From the NCBI GenBank assembly GCA_016712225.1, contig JADJRL010000003.1, forward strand, positions 4,167,501 through 4,231,500: a DNA stretch of 64,000 bases, read 5' to 3'. Of the stretch, positions 45,532 to 54,480 are shown piece by piece (the first letter of the stretch is position 1; the number at the start of each line of letters is the position of its first letter). Source of the DNA: Candidatus Defluviibacterium haderslevense. Its GTDB lineage: Bacteria; Bacteroidota; Bacteroidia; Chitinophagales; Saprospiraceae. The notes under the pieces are model-generated. The model saw only the letters and a list, made by a program, of their open reading frames with translations, had not been told where the DNA came from and did no database searches. A program made the position numbers and the translations under genes.

Positions 45532-46107
45532 TCAGATTTTCAACCAATTGTGAATTATTTTTTTACCCCCCGGCGTATTATAAGATTCAGGATGGAACTG
45601 AATTCCTTCCACAGCAAACCTTTTGTGCTTGATACCCATTATTACACCGTCGTTGGATAAACATGTAATCATTAGATCATTCACAGAACCTTTCAAAGTC
45701 AATGCCCACGAGTGATACAATCCTCCTGAGAAAGGTTGCTCCAATCCTTGATATAAAGATTGGGTATTGCTATCTAAGACATTGATAAGTGTAGACTGCC
45801 CATGTTGAACCTGTTTCAAATTATAAAGTTCCGCGCCATAATATGATCCAATAGCCTGATGCCCAAGACATATCCCTAAAATATGTTTATTATGTTCAAA
45901 ATGCTTGAGAATAAGTGGCATTAAAGTATAATCTTGTGGCAAGCCAGGACCGGGTGAAAAAAGAATTTTAGTATAATCTTTACAAACTTCAAATAGGTCT
46001 AGCTTGTCATGAATAACGCGCACTTCTGCCCCACACTCTTCTAACAACTGCACTAAGTTATAAGTAAACGAATCTTGATGATCTATTATTAATACCCTTT
46101 GGTGCAT
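45532..46107 (-). CDS. pabA: Aminodeoxychorismate/anthranilate synthase glutamine amidotransferase subunit
   Basis: A class I glutamine amidotransferase of 191 residues. The nucleophile Cys 80 lies in GICLGHQAIG, and the His-Glu pair is IQFHPES (His 172, Glu 174). It supplies ammonia to chorismate-using enzymes. No trp genes are nearby, while PabB and PabC are encoded directly opposite, so a folate role is favoured over tryptophan; the protein may serve both. It is divergent from pabB with 64 bases between. Confidence 0.88.
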   Translation of the reverse strand: MHQRVLIIDHQDSFTYNLVQLLEECGAEVRVIHDKLDLFEVCKDYTKILFSPGPGLPQDYTLMPLILKHFEHNKHILGICLGHQAIGSYYGAELYNLKQVQHGQSTLINVLDSNTQSLYQGLEQPFSGGLYHSWALTLKGSVNDLMITCLSNDGVIMGIKHKRFAVEGIQFHPESYNTPGGKKIIHNWLKI

Positions 46108-46171
46108 TGCTTAGTTAAAAGAATTATGGATTAAAAGGCGAAAATTAATACCAAAAAATTACTTTTGTTCT

Positions 46172-47146
46172 ATGCATTTGTTGGAACCCTATCTGAATGT
46201 TATCAAAACCATGAATTATCTTCAGAAAAAAGGTGAAGATTACCTGTTTATGGTGGATTTTGACAAGACATTGGGTTTTTGTATTCCGCTATCAGAATTA
46301 GATCCTAATTATATTCAATACAGTATTCACGAAATAAATACCACACATCAGGAAAAGATCCCTTTTAAATTCGATTTTACACCACCCTCTTATGAAACCT
46401 ATTGTCTTGCATTTGAAGCCATTCAAAAAGAATTAAAGGCCGGAAATACGTTTCTGACCAATCTTACCTTTGCTTCTCAAGTAAATTGTTCATTAGGACT
46501 TAATGATCTATTCCAATACAGTGATGCGAAATATAAATTATGGGTCAACAATACTTTTGTAGTGTTCTCCCCGGAACGATTTGTACACATTGAAAATAAT
46601 GTGATTAAGACCAATCCAATGAAAGGCACCATCAATGCTGAAATTGAACATGCCGAAGAAGTTCTTTTAAATGACTTAAAGGAAAATGCAGAACACCATA
46701 CTATTGTTGATTTACTGCGCAATGATCTGAGCATTATTGCAAATCAAGTTACCGTATCCAGATTCAAATATTTGGATTTAATTAAAACAAATAAGGGTGC
46801 TATTTACCAGATGAGTTCAGAAATTACCGGTCTAGTCAGAGAAAGGTATCGAACTTGTTATGGTGACCTGATCGATGCCTTACTCCCTGCAGGTTCAATT
46901 TGCGGGGCACCTAAACAAAGTACCATTGATATTATCCACAGGGTAGAAAACTATTCACGGGGTTACTATACTGGAATATTTGGAACCTTTCAACATGGAA
47001 TATTCGATTCTGCTGTAATGATTCGATACATTGAATCTAAAAATGGTCAATTGTATTTCAAATCTGGTGGAGGCATTACTGCCCTGTCAGATCCTGAAAA
47101 AGAATATCATGAATTAATAAAAAAAATTTATGTACCCATTTTTTGA
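46172..47146 (+). CDS. pabB: Aminodeoxychorismate synthase component I (PabB-type)
   Basis: A short (324-residue) chorismate-binding enzyme. PMKGT (149-153) places Lys at the position typical of PabB (PIKGT), unlike the Ala of TrpE (PIAGT), so aminodeoxychorismate rather than anthranilate is the expected product. Other blocks are GNTFLTNLTF, ENAEHHTIVDLLRNDL, PAGSICGAPK and the final YESKNG-region GGGITA. It works with PabA (divergent) and the overlapping pabC. The reduced N-terminal domain is a common feature of short PabB forms. Confidence 0.88.
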   Translation: MHLLEPYLNVIKTMNYLQKKGEDYLFMVDFDKTLGFCIPLSELDPNYIQYSIHEINTTHQEKIPFKFDFTPPSYETYCLAFEAIQKELKAGNTFLTNLTFASQVNCSLGLNDLFQYSDAKYKLWVNNTFVVFSPERFVHIENNVIKTNPMKGTINAEIEHAEEVLLNDLKENAEHHTIVDLLRNDLSIIANQVTVSRFKYLDLIKTNKGAIYQMSSEITGLVRERYRTCYGDLIDALLPAGSICGAPKQSTIDIIHRVENYSRGYYTGIFGTFQHGIFDSAVMIRYIESKNGQLYFKSGGGITALSDPEKEYHELIKKIYVPIF

Positions 47147-47750
47147 ATCCATGGCGCTGATAGATGGCAGCATTCAACGAATAGCATTTCATCAAAATAG
47201 AATCAATCGCACATTTGCAAAATATTACCCAAGTACCAAACCGATTGAATTGAGAAGTATTTTAATTCCTGATGAATTCAATTTTGATCAATTACAAAAA
47301 CTCAAATTAAACTATAATTCAAACAATTATGAGATAAACATTTCACATTACAATCCTATTCAATTTGATCAATTCTATTTTATAAACGATGATCAAATAA
47401 ATTACGATTTTAAATACACAGATCGAAATCAATTAGATTACTGGCGCCGACAGATAGAACCTCACTCACAATTTATAATTATTAAGAACAATTTATTGAC
47501 TGATTCCCATTTCAGCAATCTGGTATTTACGAATGGCAAACATTGGATCACACCCAAAACACCTTTGCATGCAGGAACTATGCGGGCACATTTGATAAAC
47601 AAACATAAAATCATACAGAGTTATGTTTCAATCAGCACATTACATTTGTTTACCCATTTTAAACTCATCAATGCACTGAATACTTTAGAAAGCGCCTATC
47701 CATATCCTATTGAACTATTAATTGAACCATATGTTTCATACCTTAAATAA
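47130..47750 (+). CDS. pabC: Aminotransferase class IV, probable 4-amino-4-deoxychorismate lyase
   Basis: 206 residues, shorter than the usual 270. Class IV features remain: FESMALIDG at the start, Lys near 95 (FKYTDRNQLD) as the PLP-binding candidate, TDSHFSNLVF (124-133) and TPKTPLHAGTMRAHL (141-155). PabC converts aminodeoxychorismate to p-aminobenzoate and pyruvate. The start overlaps the 3' end of pabB by 17 bases; the FES motif requires this upstream ATG, so the overlap is real. Short single-domain PabC forms are seen in Bacteroidota. Confidence 0.82.
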   Translation: MYPFFESMALIDGSIQRIAFHQNRINRTFAKYYPSTKPIELRSILIPDEFNFDQLQKLKLNYNSNNYEINISHYNPIQFDQFYFINDDQINYDFKYTDRNQLDYWRRQIEPHSQFIIIKNNLLTDSHFSNLVFTNGKHWITPKTPLHAGTMRAHLINKHKIIQSYVSISTLHLFTHFKLINALNTLESAYPYPIELLIEPYVSYLK

Positions 47751-47768
47751 ATCTGTTTTTAAATTTAA

Positions 47769-48416
47769 ATGAATTCCTATCTAAAAATTCTTGAAAAGAC
47801 TCAAGCAGCTCCTGTAAAACTCATTGTAGTTAGTAAATTTCAAACTGTAGAAAATATAAACAAAATTTACGATCAAGGACAACGTGATTTTGGTGAAAAC
47901 AGAATCCAAGAGCTCTTGATAAAAAAAGATCAATTACCTAAAGATATCAGGTGGCACGTTATTGGTCATTTACAAAAAAATAAAGTTCAGGACATTGTAC
48001 CTTTTGTATTTCTGATTCAATCTGTAGATTCTTTAGCATTAGCTCAACAAATAAGTAAAGAAGCCTCTAAATTAAATAAAAGCATTGACATCCTTATTCA
48101 GATTAAATTATCACAGGAAGAAAGCAAATTTGGATTAGATTACAAACAGTTAATAACTGAGTTGGATTTACACCTTTGGCAAGAATTACCCCATATTCGA
48201 ATTAAAGGCATTATGGGCATGGGATCTTTGACAGAAAATCAATCCATTACCAGACAAGAATTCAAGACTTTAAAACAATATTTCAATATACTCAAGGCTT
48301 CATACTTATTAGATCCTGAATTTACAGAAATATCTATGGGTATGTCAGGCGATTTTCAATTAGCCATAGAAGAGGGTTCTACTATGGTTCGGATTGGAAG
48401 TTTAATCTTTACTTAA
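47769..48416 (+). CDS. yggS: YggS/PLPBP-family PLP homeostasis protein
   Basis: A single-domain fold III PLP-binding protein of 215 residues. The PLP Lys is at about 23 (LIVVSKFQ). Other motifs are GENRIQEL, WHVIGHLQKNKV, the IKGIMGMGSL strand, and LSMGMSGDFQLAIEEGSTMVRIGS. Members regulate free pyridoxal phosphate and amino-acid balance without known catalysis. It starts 18 bases after pabC, so it is probably in the same unit; pairing with a PLP-dependent lyase may be more than chance. Confidence 0.92.
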   Translation: MNSYLKILEKTQAAPVKLIVVSKFQTVENINKIYDQGQRDFGENRIQELLIKKDQLPKDIRWHVIGHLQKNKVQDIVPFVFLIQSVDSLALAQQISKEASKLNKSIDILIQIKLSQEESKFGLDYKQLITELDLHLWQELPHIRIKGIMGMGSLTENQSITRQEFKTLKQYFNILKASYLLDPEFTEISMGMSGDFQLAIEEGSTMVRIGSLIFT

Positions 48417-48468
48417 GAGCATTGAAATAAAAAATTCAATGAAAAGGCATTTAATGCTTTATAATAAT

Positions 48469-48476
48469 TATATTTG
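48469..48476 (+). promoter_or_regulatory. -7 element TATATTTG upstream of the 138-residue lipoprotein gene
   Basis: Matches TAnnTTTG, 58 bases before the ATG, giving a leader of about 50 bases. No good -33 TTG. Confidence 0.38.
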
Positions 48477-48534
48477 TATTTCCATTCTACAATTTCTACA
48501 AGCACTTTTATTTAACCCTTTAAAAATTTAATTT

Positions 48535-48951
48535 ATGTTAAAGCTATTTTTAACTAAAACGATTTATTTCGTTTTAGCAGTAACAACTCTTTCTGCAGTG
48601 CTTATTTCTTGTAACAAAGATGATTCTGGCAATGAAAGCTATACCTATCAAGGAGATTTAACTCCACTTGTTGGATTTACCGGAACAGGACAGATAAGGG
48701 CCAATTTATCAAATCATGAACTGGATCTAAACATCAATTTTTCAGGTATTCCCATTGTACGGGCATATTTGATTGAACATAATAATGGTGCGATTCGAAT
48801 TCAAAATATAGCTGACAATCCAAATTCTCCTTTTAATACTAAAATAACTATTACGGATTCGACCATAACTGCATTGAACCAGGGAAATATAGGCGTTGAA
48901 TTACTTACATCTGGAGGTGCAATCGCATTAAGAGGTTATTTGTCCAAATAA
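48535..48951 (+). CDS. Lipoprotein of unknown function (CHRD-like fold possible)
   Basis: 138 residues. The lipobox is VLISC (Cys about 26), followed by a charged linker. The mature part is beta-rich (TGTGQIRANLSNHELDLNINFSGIP) with a terminal GGAIALRGYLSK. The pattern of paired strands and 'G.....I.G' repeats recalls the CHRD domain, but I cannot confirm this. It has its own promoter and a bidirectional terminator downstream, so it is a stand-alone gene. Surface or periplasmic location is inferred. Confidence 0.72.
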   Translation: MLKLFLTKTIYFVLAVTTLSAVLISCNKDDSGNESYTYQGDLTPLVGFTGTGQIRANLSNHELDLNINFSGIPIVRAYLIEHNNGAIRIQNIADNPNSPFNTKITITDSTITALNQGNIGVELLTSGGAIALRGYLSK

Positions 48952-49016
48952 GTTAATTTGAATTTCAAGATTGAATTCCATGTTGGAATTTGGTCTATAT
49001 CATAAAATTAAATATA

Positions 49017-49061
49017 AAAAAAATGGTCAAAGCATCCATTGGATTATTTGACCATTTTTTC
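49017..49061. terminator. Bidirectional terminator between convergent genes
   Basis: AAAATGGTCAAA pairs with TTTGACCATTTT over a 15-base loop, with A- and T-runs on both sides. It separates the lipoprotein gene (ends 48951) from the DUF2911 gene (ends 49081). Confidence 0.75.
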
Positions 49062-49080
49062 TTACATTGATATTGACCCG

Positions 49081-49914
49081 TTACCTACTCCATTCGGCAA
49101 TGGCCTCATTGTTCATTTTGACATATTCTTCGTTACCATCTGCCGCAGCAAGTGTTTTAGATTTCGTAGCAGCCTCAATAGCCTCTGCTTTTCTTCCTAG
49201 CTTTCCTAAAATAAGAGATTCAACTCTTAATTTCCAAAATTTAGCATCCATAGCATTTGCTTTTTGAATCCACACTAATGCCTGATTTAAATCTTTGTTA
49301 TTGTCTGAGTAATAACTTGCAGCTCTATAGTAGTCGTCTGAGGTAGGTCCAGCTAAAACTTTCTCTATGTTTTTTTGGACTTTCATGTCGATCTCTGTTT
49401 TCATTTTAACAGATACTAAGGTGTTTTCCCATGACAAATTTAGTGAAGCCATATCCGGTTTTAAATCGTTAATGTCTATTGTAAATGATTCAACCGTGGT
49501 CGTTAATAATTCAGGAACCACATCAACAGTTAAAGCTACTTTAGTAGGATCGTAGGTTTTTGGTAATCCAGATTGAGCAAAATCTTTATAAAATATTACT
49601 TGCCAACTCACTTCACCTGGAACTGTATATAATGCATAAGTACCCATTAACAGTTGCTTACCTTCTACGATCATATCATCCGAAAAAGTAATTTTTGTAG
49701 CTGCGTTCGCGCCAGTGCGCCACATTTTATCAAAAGGAACTACCTCCCCAAAAATCTTTCTATTCTTAACACTTGGTCTAGAATATTCTACAGTTACAGT
49801 ACCCAATCCAAGCTTTTGTTCCAATTTACAACTTGGACTTGGGGCAGGAGTTTGGATTTGTGCAGTCAAACTAATGACCATCAAAAAAGAAAATAAAAAA
49901 ATTAACTTATTCAT
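49081..49914 (-). CDS. DUF2911-domain secreted protein with TPR-like C-terminus
   Basis: A signal peptide (about 1-19, ends SLTAQ) precedes a DUF2911 domain (about 30-175), recognised by VTVEYSRPSVKNRKIFGEVVPF, KMWRTGANAATKITFS and GTYALYTVPGEVSWQVIF. The C-terminal 80 residues are helical and TPR-like (NQALVWIQKANAMDAKFWKLRVE). The molecular role of DUF2911 is unknown to me. It is probably periplasmic. It stands alone between a terminator and 450 non-coding bases. Confidence 0.86.
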   Translation of the reverse strand: MNKLIFLFSFLMVISLTAQIQTPAPSPSCKLEQKLGLGTVTVEYSRPSVKNRKIFGEVVPFDKMWRTGANAATKITFSDDMIVEGKQLLMGTYALYTVPGEVSWQVIFYKDFAQSGLPKTYDPTKVALTVDVVPELLTTTVESFTIDINDLKPDMASLNLSWENTLVSVKMKTEIDMKVQKNIEKVLAGPTSDDYYRAASYYSDNNKDLNQALVWIQKANAMDAKFWKLRVESLILGKLGRKAEAIEAATKSKTLAAADGNEEYVKMNNEAIAEWSR

Positions 49915-50025
49915 AACAATTTGATTTATATGAGTTTATAAAATAATAGCAACTAAAATCATACCAATAATAAATAAAAATAAAAAAAGTTCAAAAAAAC
50001 ATATTACAATTATTAATAATATGTA
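49915..50025. other. AT-rich spacer upstream of a possible small gene
   Basis: Part of the 450-base gap between the DUF2911 and TonB receptor genes. Apart from the -7 box at 50026 and the small ORF at 50059, nothing was recognised in this gap, including 50140-50365. Confidence 0.4.
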
Positions 50026-50033
50026 TATCTTTG
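50026..50033 (+). promoter_or_regulatory. -7 element TATCTTTG upstream of the 26-codon ORF
   Basis: Exact TAnnTTTG, 25 bases before the ATG at 50059. No -33 TTG at ideal spacing. Confidence 0.36.
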
Positions 50034-50058
50034 TATCGTTAACTCAAAATAAGAAATT

Positions 50059-50139
50059 ATGGTAATCGCTTCAATTTGTACGGTTTGCTTTATTTGTTCT
50101 TGGTTTCTAATTCAACTTAAAACCGTTGAACAAGAATAA
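50059..50139 (+). CDS. Possible 26-residue membrane peptide
   Basis: ATG to TAA, 26 codons. The first 19 residues are hydrophobic with three Cys (ASICTVCFICSWFLI), followed by a short charged tail (QLKTVEQE). It has an exact Bacteroidota -7 box 25 bases upstream. Length and hydrophobic profile resemble small single-pass membrane peptides; without homologues this could be chance. Confidence 0.35.
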   Translation: MVIASICTVCFICSWFLIQLKTVEQE

Positions 50140-50365
50140 AAGTTCAATAACTTGTCAATAACTTAATGTCTGTAACAGAATGAAAAAATAATTTCTGTTA
50201 GATACATTAGTTAAATGTTCTCCCTCAAAAAAATAGAGCTCATTTTGTGTGTACTTATTTGTCAGACAGTTAGGTTTGAATTGTTTGCTTTTTGTATTTA
50301 AAAAATTATTTTTGGATTGCAAAAAATCAGTAATATTAAGTTACACTTTTATTTAATCAACCCAC

Positions 50366-52624
50366 TTACTTCAAAATTTTGAACCTAAGGCCAACATATA
50401 ACTCTCTTCCTCGTGTTGGTCCCCATGCAAATGAAGTATCAAAATATTTTCCAAAAGGTCTTTGGTGATCAATAATAGGATGTTGTTGTCGGAAGTCAAA
50501 TATATTTTCACAACCAACAAAACCCTCAATATTTTTAAAACTATGTGTGTACTGTATACTGACAATTGAAAATGGATCAGAGTATTCCATTTGCTGAAAT
50601 TCAAATGGCAAAGATTTGGATTCAGGTAATCTTTGTTTACCATAGGTATGAACATTTAAGTCAACTTGCCACAGTGGTAATTTGGATTTGAAACTCAACA
50701 CTAATAAAAAACGATGTTTTGCATTAAAAGGCAATACAAATTTCTGATCTTCGATTTTTCTATAAACATCTAATGCGTTGTATGCAATCTTAAAACTTAA
50801 CATATCATTTAGCTCTGATGATATTTCACTTTGAAAAGCGTTTGAAATTGAAGGTCCCGTAAAATTAGCAATGGTGACAACGTCAGGTTTAGTATCATAA
50901 TCAGGAAAAAATTGATTTTGAAATTGTGTATGATAAAAATCAACAGAACCTGAAAAGTCAAGTTTTCCAATCTTCCATTTTTGATTAACACTCAAACCCA
51001 AATTCACTGATTTTTCAGGGTTCAATGTTTCTTTGAATACAATATTTCGATTACTGGTTAATACATTAATATTTTCCGCAAACAAACTTACTGTTCGCCA
51101 TCCAGTCCCTATAGATGCTCGAATATCTGTCTTATTATCAGGAGTATATTTGAGCAAAATTCGAGGTGTTAAATACCATGTCCTGTGATTGAGATGATCC
51201 ATTCTAATTCCTGTAATTGCCGTAAATTTTGAATTTTTTGAATTGAATATATTTTCAATAAATACCCCAGGAATTATTTCCTTTTTAATATATACACCAT
51301 TATACGATCGATCAATTGTATCCGATGAAAAAGATATGATTTCTTTTGCATCAATGTATCTAAATGATGTGCCTACTTTTAAATCTTGTCGCTTATTTGA
51401 GCCATAAAAATATTCATATTGCAGGTTTGCATATTGATGAATTTGTTTTGGCTGATACCGCACGACCCCAAACCAAGATTGTTGATTATGTACAACCCTA
51501 CTCAAGTACAAAACAATTTTTTTATTCTCATTGAATCGATAACCGGACTTTGTATAAATATCTGTTTGTAAAAATTGAGTAATTAAACCATAAGCCTTGG
51601 TACTTCCTCTATCTAATTCAGGGTCATAGAATAATTGTCCACCAATACGTTTTTCATCTACCAATCTAAATCCTACAAACGTACTAAAGCCATTTTCATT
51701 TTCCTTTCTAAAACGCCACTTATTATATATTGAATATCTAGTTAGTAAGGGTAAATCTAAAAAATCATTATCATCTTTATCTATCTTATTAGCTGGTTGA
51801 GAACTATGGATTGCCAGATAATTTGTCCAACTGTTATTTGAAATGGAAACTCCGACATTAACATGTTTCTCACCAAAACTATTGATTAAAAGATCAGCAG
51901 TAAACGGCTCAGCGGTGCCGCCTTCACGAGGAAATATCGTAATTTGTCCAACCATATTCTCATACCCTTGCAACACACTATTGGCACCTTTAACAACCCA
52001 AATATTTTCAACTATGCTTCCAGGAATTGCACTTATGCCATAAGTATAAGTTAAACCAAGTATAGTTGGAATTCCATCTACCAAAACTTGATTATACACT
52101 CCACTTAATCCAAGAATGCGAAGCTCTTTCGTATTAGTTAAGATGTTCGTGGTTTGGGGTTGTACCGTACTTTGTGTTTCAAAACATCCGGCCAAATCAC
52201 AGCATGCAGCCTTTCTCAATTCATTTCTATTGATAACTTCGGTTTTGATAGGCTGAAGACTAGAAACATAAGCTCCAATTTTATTATCATAAATAGTAAC
52301 TTCTTGTAAGGTCACATTTGCATTTAAATGAAATGTCCAAAATGAATGCAGATCATCAAATTCAAATGTATCCAAAAGATCCAAATAAGAAACAACAATT
52401 ACATACGAAAGCATCGAAGTATCGGGTGGATATGAAATAGAAAACACACCCTTAACATCCGTTACCTCCTGAACATTTGTACCCAACCAAGAAACTTTAG
52501 CATAAGGAATAAATTGATTGGCATCATCAACTATTCTACCTAGAAAATGAGACTGAGAAAGCAACAAATCAATATGAATACTAATAAAAAAAAATACTAA
52601 TATTAAAATCTTTGTTTTAAACAT
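50366..52624 (-). CDS. TonB-dependent outer-membrane receptor with Cys-rich plug motif
   Basis: The order is signal peptide (ends LLLSQ), a carboxypeptidase-regulatory domain (FLGRIVDDANQFIPYAKVSW, about 25-105), plug, then a beta-barrel ending YVGLRFKILK. The plug carries NELRKAACCDLAGCFE, an AxCC...E motif seen in a group of Bacteroidota receptors that I associate, from memory, with metal uptake (not verified). The start is put at MFKTKILILVFFF (52624), which gives a proper signal; the frame is open from 52657. It lies 117 bases downstream of a TetR gene on the same strand and is probably controlled with it. Confidence 0.84.
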   Translation of the reverse strand: MFKTKILILVFFFISIHIDLLLSQSHFLGRIVDDANQFIPYAKVSWLGTNVQEVTDVKGVFSISYPPDTSMLSYVIVVSYLDLLDTFEFDDLHSFWTFHLNANVTLQEVTIYDNKIGAYVSSLQPIKTEVINRNELRKAACCDLAGCFETQSTVQPQTTNILTNTKELRILGLSGVYNQVLVDGIPTILGLTYTYGISAIPGSIVENIWVVKGANSVLQGYENMVGQITIFPREGGTAEPFTADLLINSFGEKHVNVGVSISNNSWTNYLAIHSSQPANKIDKDDNDFLDLPLLTRYSIYNKWRFRKENENGFSTFVGFRLVDEKRIGGQLFYDPELDRGSTKAYGLITQFLQTDIYTKSGYRFNENKKIVLYLSRVVHNQQSWFGVVRYQPKQIHQYANLQYEYFYGSNKRQDLKVGTSFRYIDAKEIISFSSDTIDRSYNGVYIKKEIIPGVFIENIFNSKNSKFTAITGIRMDHLNHRTWYLTPRILLKYTPDNKTDIRASIGTGWRTVSLFAENINVLTSNRNIVFKETLNPEKSVNLGLSVNQKWKIGKLDFSGSVDFYHTQFQNQFFPDYDTKPDVVTIANFTGPSISNAFQSEISSELNDMLSFKIAYNALDVYRKIEDQKFVLPFNAKHRFLLVLSFKSKLPLWQVDLNVHTYGKQRLPESKSLPFEFQQMEYSDPFSIVSIQYTHSFKNIEGFVGCENIFDFRQQHPIIDHQRPFGKYFDTSFAWGPTRGRELYVGLRFKILK

Positions 52625-52741
52625 CAAGGAATTCATTCTATAATATAAGAAATTCATAAAGTTTGGTTTGCATTACATCAAATTTAGATAATATTTAGAT
52701 ATTCAAGTATCTAAGATTCCTTTACACGCTTGTCATGAAAC

Positions 52742-53416
52742 TTATCCAAATAATGCTCTAAACACTAAATCTTCCAAAAAATCAATAACTAGAGTTGCAT
52801 CATTTGGTTGATCAAAATCAGTTAATGAAGGCAGGTTTATTCTAAAATAATTTTGAATATGTGCTGATTCAATGAGTGTACTTGTCAAAGAATGAGGATA
52901 TTTGTAATTTGGGTTGCATGATAACATGACCTCAGCAATTCGATTGCATAAATCTTTATACGGTTTAAAAAATTGGTGCGCGTTATCGCTTTTCACGTGC
53001 TTTGTCATATAAGCTTTAATTCCTTCAGACATGACTATTTCGTACAATAAATACTCATTGATATGTGCTGTACTTTGGTCATCAACAACATGAGACCCAA
53101 TAATTTGGATCATTTTTTTTAACTTTTGGTGAGGATTTATGATATTATTGGTTTGAAAAACGATTTGATATTCCAGCCATGTCCAATACCATGAGACCAA
53201 ATACACTAAAAGCAAATGCTTGTTTTCAAAATACCGATATACACTGGCTTCAGTAGTTCCTATTTCTTCAGCAAGCTTTTTAAAAGTAAAATGCTCTACA
53301 CCCAATCTATGAATAAGAACTATACTGAATTTTAGAATATCTCTTCCTAACTCAGTATCTTCCGGATTCCTCAGGAAAAGTTTATTGTTAAGTTTAATTT
53401 GAATGGATAGATCCAT
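52742..53416 (-). CDS. TetR/AcrR-family transcriptional regulator
   Basis: 224 residues. The N-terminal DNA-binding domain has the HTH FTFKKLAEEIGTTEASVYRYFENKHLLLVYL (about 40-70 in the full frame). The C-terminal ligand-binding helices are diverged, as usual for TetR, so the ligand is unknown. It faces the terC gene across 123 bases that hold two 15-bp palindromes. It probably represses itself and the neighbouring genes (inference). Confidence 0.9.
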   Translation of the reverse strand: MDLSIQIKLNNKLFLRNPEDTELGRDILKFSIVLIHRLGVEHFTFKKLAEEIGTTEASVYRYFENKHLLLVYLVSWYWTWLEYQIVFQTNNIINPHQKLKKMIQIIGSHVVDDQSTAHINEYLLYEIVMSEGIKAYMTKHVKSDNAHQFFKPYKDLCNRIAEVMLSCNPNYKYPHSLTSTLIESAHIQNYFRINLPSLTDFDQPNDATLVIDFLEDLVFRALFG

Positions 53417-53470
53417 AAGTACTATAAGGCTTTTTTGTTAAATTTTTACAAAAGTATAAATATTTAACGT

Positions 53471-53510
53471 AATAGTAATACTATTATTTGAGATAATATT
53501 ACTATCTTTG
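53471..53510 (+). promoter_or_regulatory. Two TetR-operator-like palindromes overlapping the terC promoter
   Basis: Palindrome 1, AATAGTA-A-TACTATT (53471-53485), is perfect. Palindrome 2, GATAATA-T-TACTATC (53492-53506), has one mismatch between arms. Their starts are 21 bases apart, two helical turns, so two dimers could bind the same face. Palindrome 2 overlaps a -7 box TATCTTTG (53503-53510) that would drive terC. The divergent TetR gene begins 55 bases away. Confidence 0.52.
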
Positions 53511-53539
53511 CGACATTATTAAGATATAATCAACTTTAC

Positions 53540-54478
53540 ATGACCACAGAACCAATATTTTGGATACTTTTTCTCCTCTTTATGGCAGCTATGTTAGCCC
53601 TTGACTTAGGACTATTCAATAAAAAATCACAAGATGTTTCTTTTAAAAAATCATTACTCTGGACAACAGTTTGGATTGGATTAGCCATGATTTTCAACCT
53701 GATCGTCTACCAATGGAAAGGACCCGATAAGGCTGTTGAATTTCTCACAGGCTATCTCATTGAGCTTTCCTTAAGTGTAGATAACTTATTTGTGTTTATT
53801 CTTATATTTGGCTATTTCCATGTCCCTACAAAATATCAACACAAAATTTTGTTTTGGGGTATAATAGGTGCGTTAATATTTCGTGCTATCTTCATTTTTG
53901 CAGGTGTGGCTCTACTCAATCAATTTCATTGGATGATTTATTTATTCGGAGGTATATTGGTCATTTCTGGAATAAAAATGTTATTTCAATCCGATAAAAA
54001 ATTAGAACCAGAAAAAAATCCCATACTCAATCTCTTCAAACGCTTTTTTCCTGTGGCTCATCACAATGAAGGTAGTAAATTCTTTATAAAACAAGCAGGA
54101 AAATGGTTTGCTACGCCCCTATTTTTGGTTCTTATTTTAGTCGAAACCACGGATGTGATTTTTGCAGTAGATTCTGTTCCTGCCATTCTCGCAATTACAA
54201 CAGATACTTTTATAGTCTTCACATCAAATGCCTTTGCAATTCTAGGATTGAGATCCTTGTTTTTTTCATTAGCAGGAATCATCAAATTGTTTCGATTCCT
54301 CCATTACGGCTTGGCCGGCATTCTCATCTTCATAGGACTTAAAATGGTGTTAGCTGATGTTTATAAAATTCCTATTATGTATGCGCTTATTTCAGTGCTT
54401 AGTATATTAGTAATAAGTGTTCTTGCGTCATTGCTCATACCAGCCAACAATAATAAAACATCAACACCAAACGCCTAA
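53540..54478 (+). CDS. TerC/Alx-family integral membrane protein
   Basis: 312 residues and about nine membrane helices. Family motifs are LSLSVDNLFVFILIF (about 76-90), the central helix LVETTDVIFAVDSVPAI with its acidic residues, and NAFAILGLRSLFF. TerC/Alx proteins are linked to tellurite resistance and to manganese or calcium export, so divalent metal export is the best guess. It is the first gene of a run: terC, then dedA (2-base gap), then the UPF0114 gene (4-base overlap). The promoter overlaps operator-like palindromes. Confidence 0.92.
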   Translation: MTTEPIFWILFLLFMAAMLALDLGLFNKKSQDVSFKKSLLWTTVWIGLAMIFNLIVYQWKGPDKAVEFLTGYLIELSLSVDNLFVFILIFGYFHVPTKYQHKILFWGIIGALIFRAIFIFAGVALLNQFHWMIYLFGGILVISGIKMLFQSDKKLEPEKNPILNLFKRFFPVAHHNEGSKFFIKQAGKWFATPLFLVLILVETTDVIFAVDSVPAILAITTDTFIVFTSNAFAILGLRSLFFSLAGIIKLFRFLHYGLAGILIFIGLKMVLADVYKIPIMYALISVLSILVISVLASLLIPANNNKTSTPNA

Positions 54479-54480
54479 CT

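Noticed and set aside
45532..46107. Calling the amidotransferase trpG
   Set aside because: No trp genes are nearby and the adjacent partner has the PabB-type PMKGT motif, so pabA was chosen; dual use remains possible.
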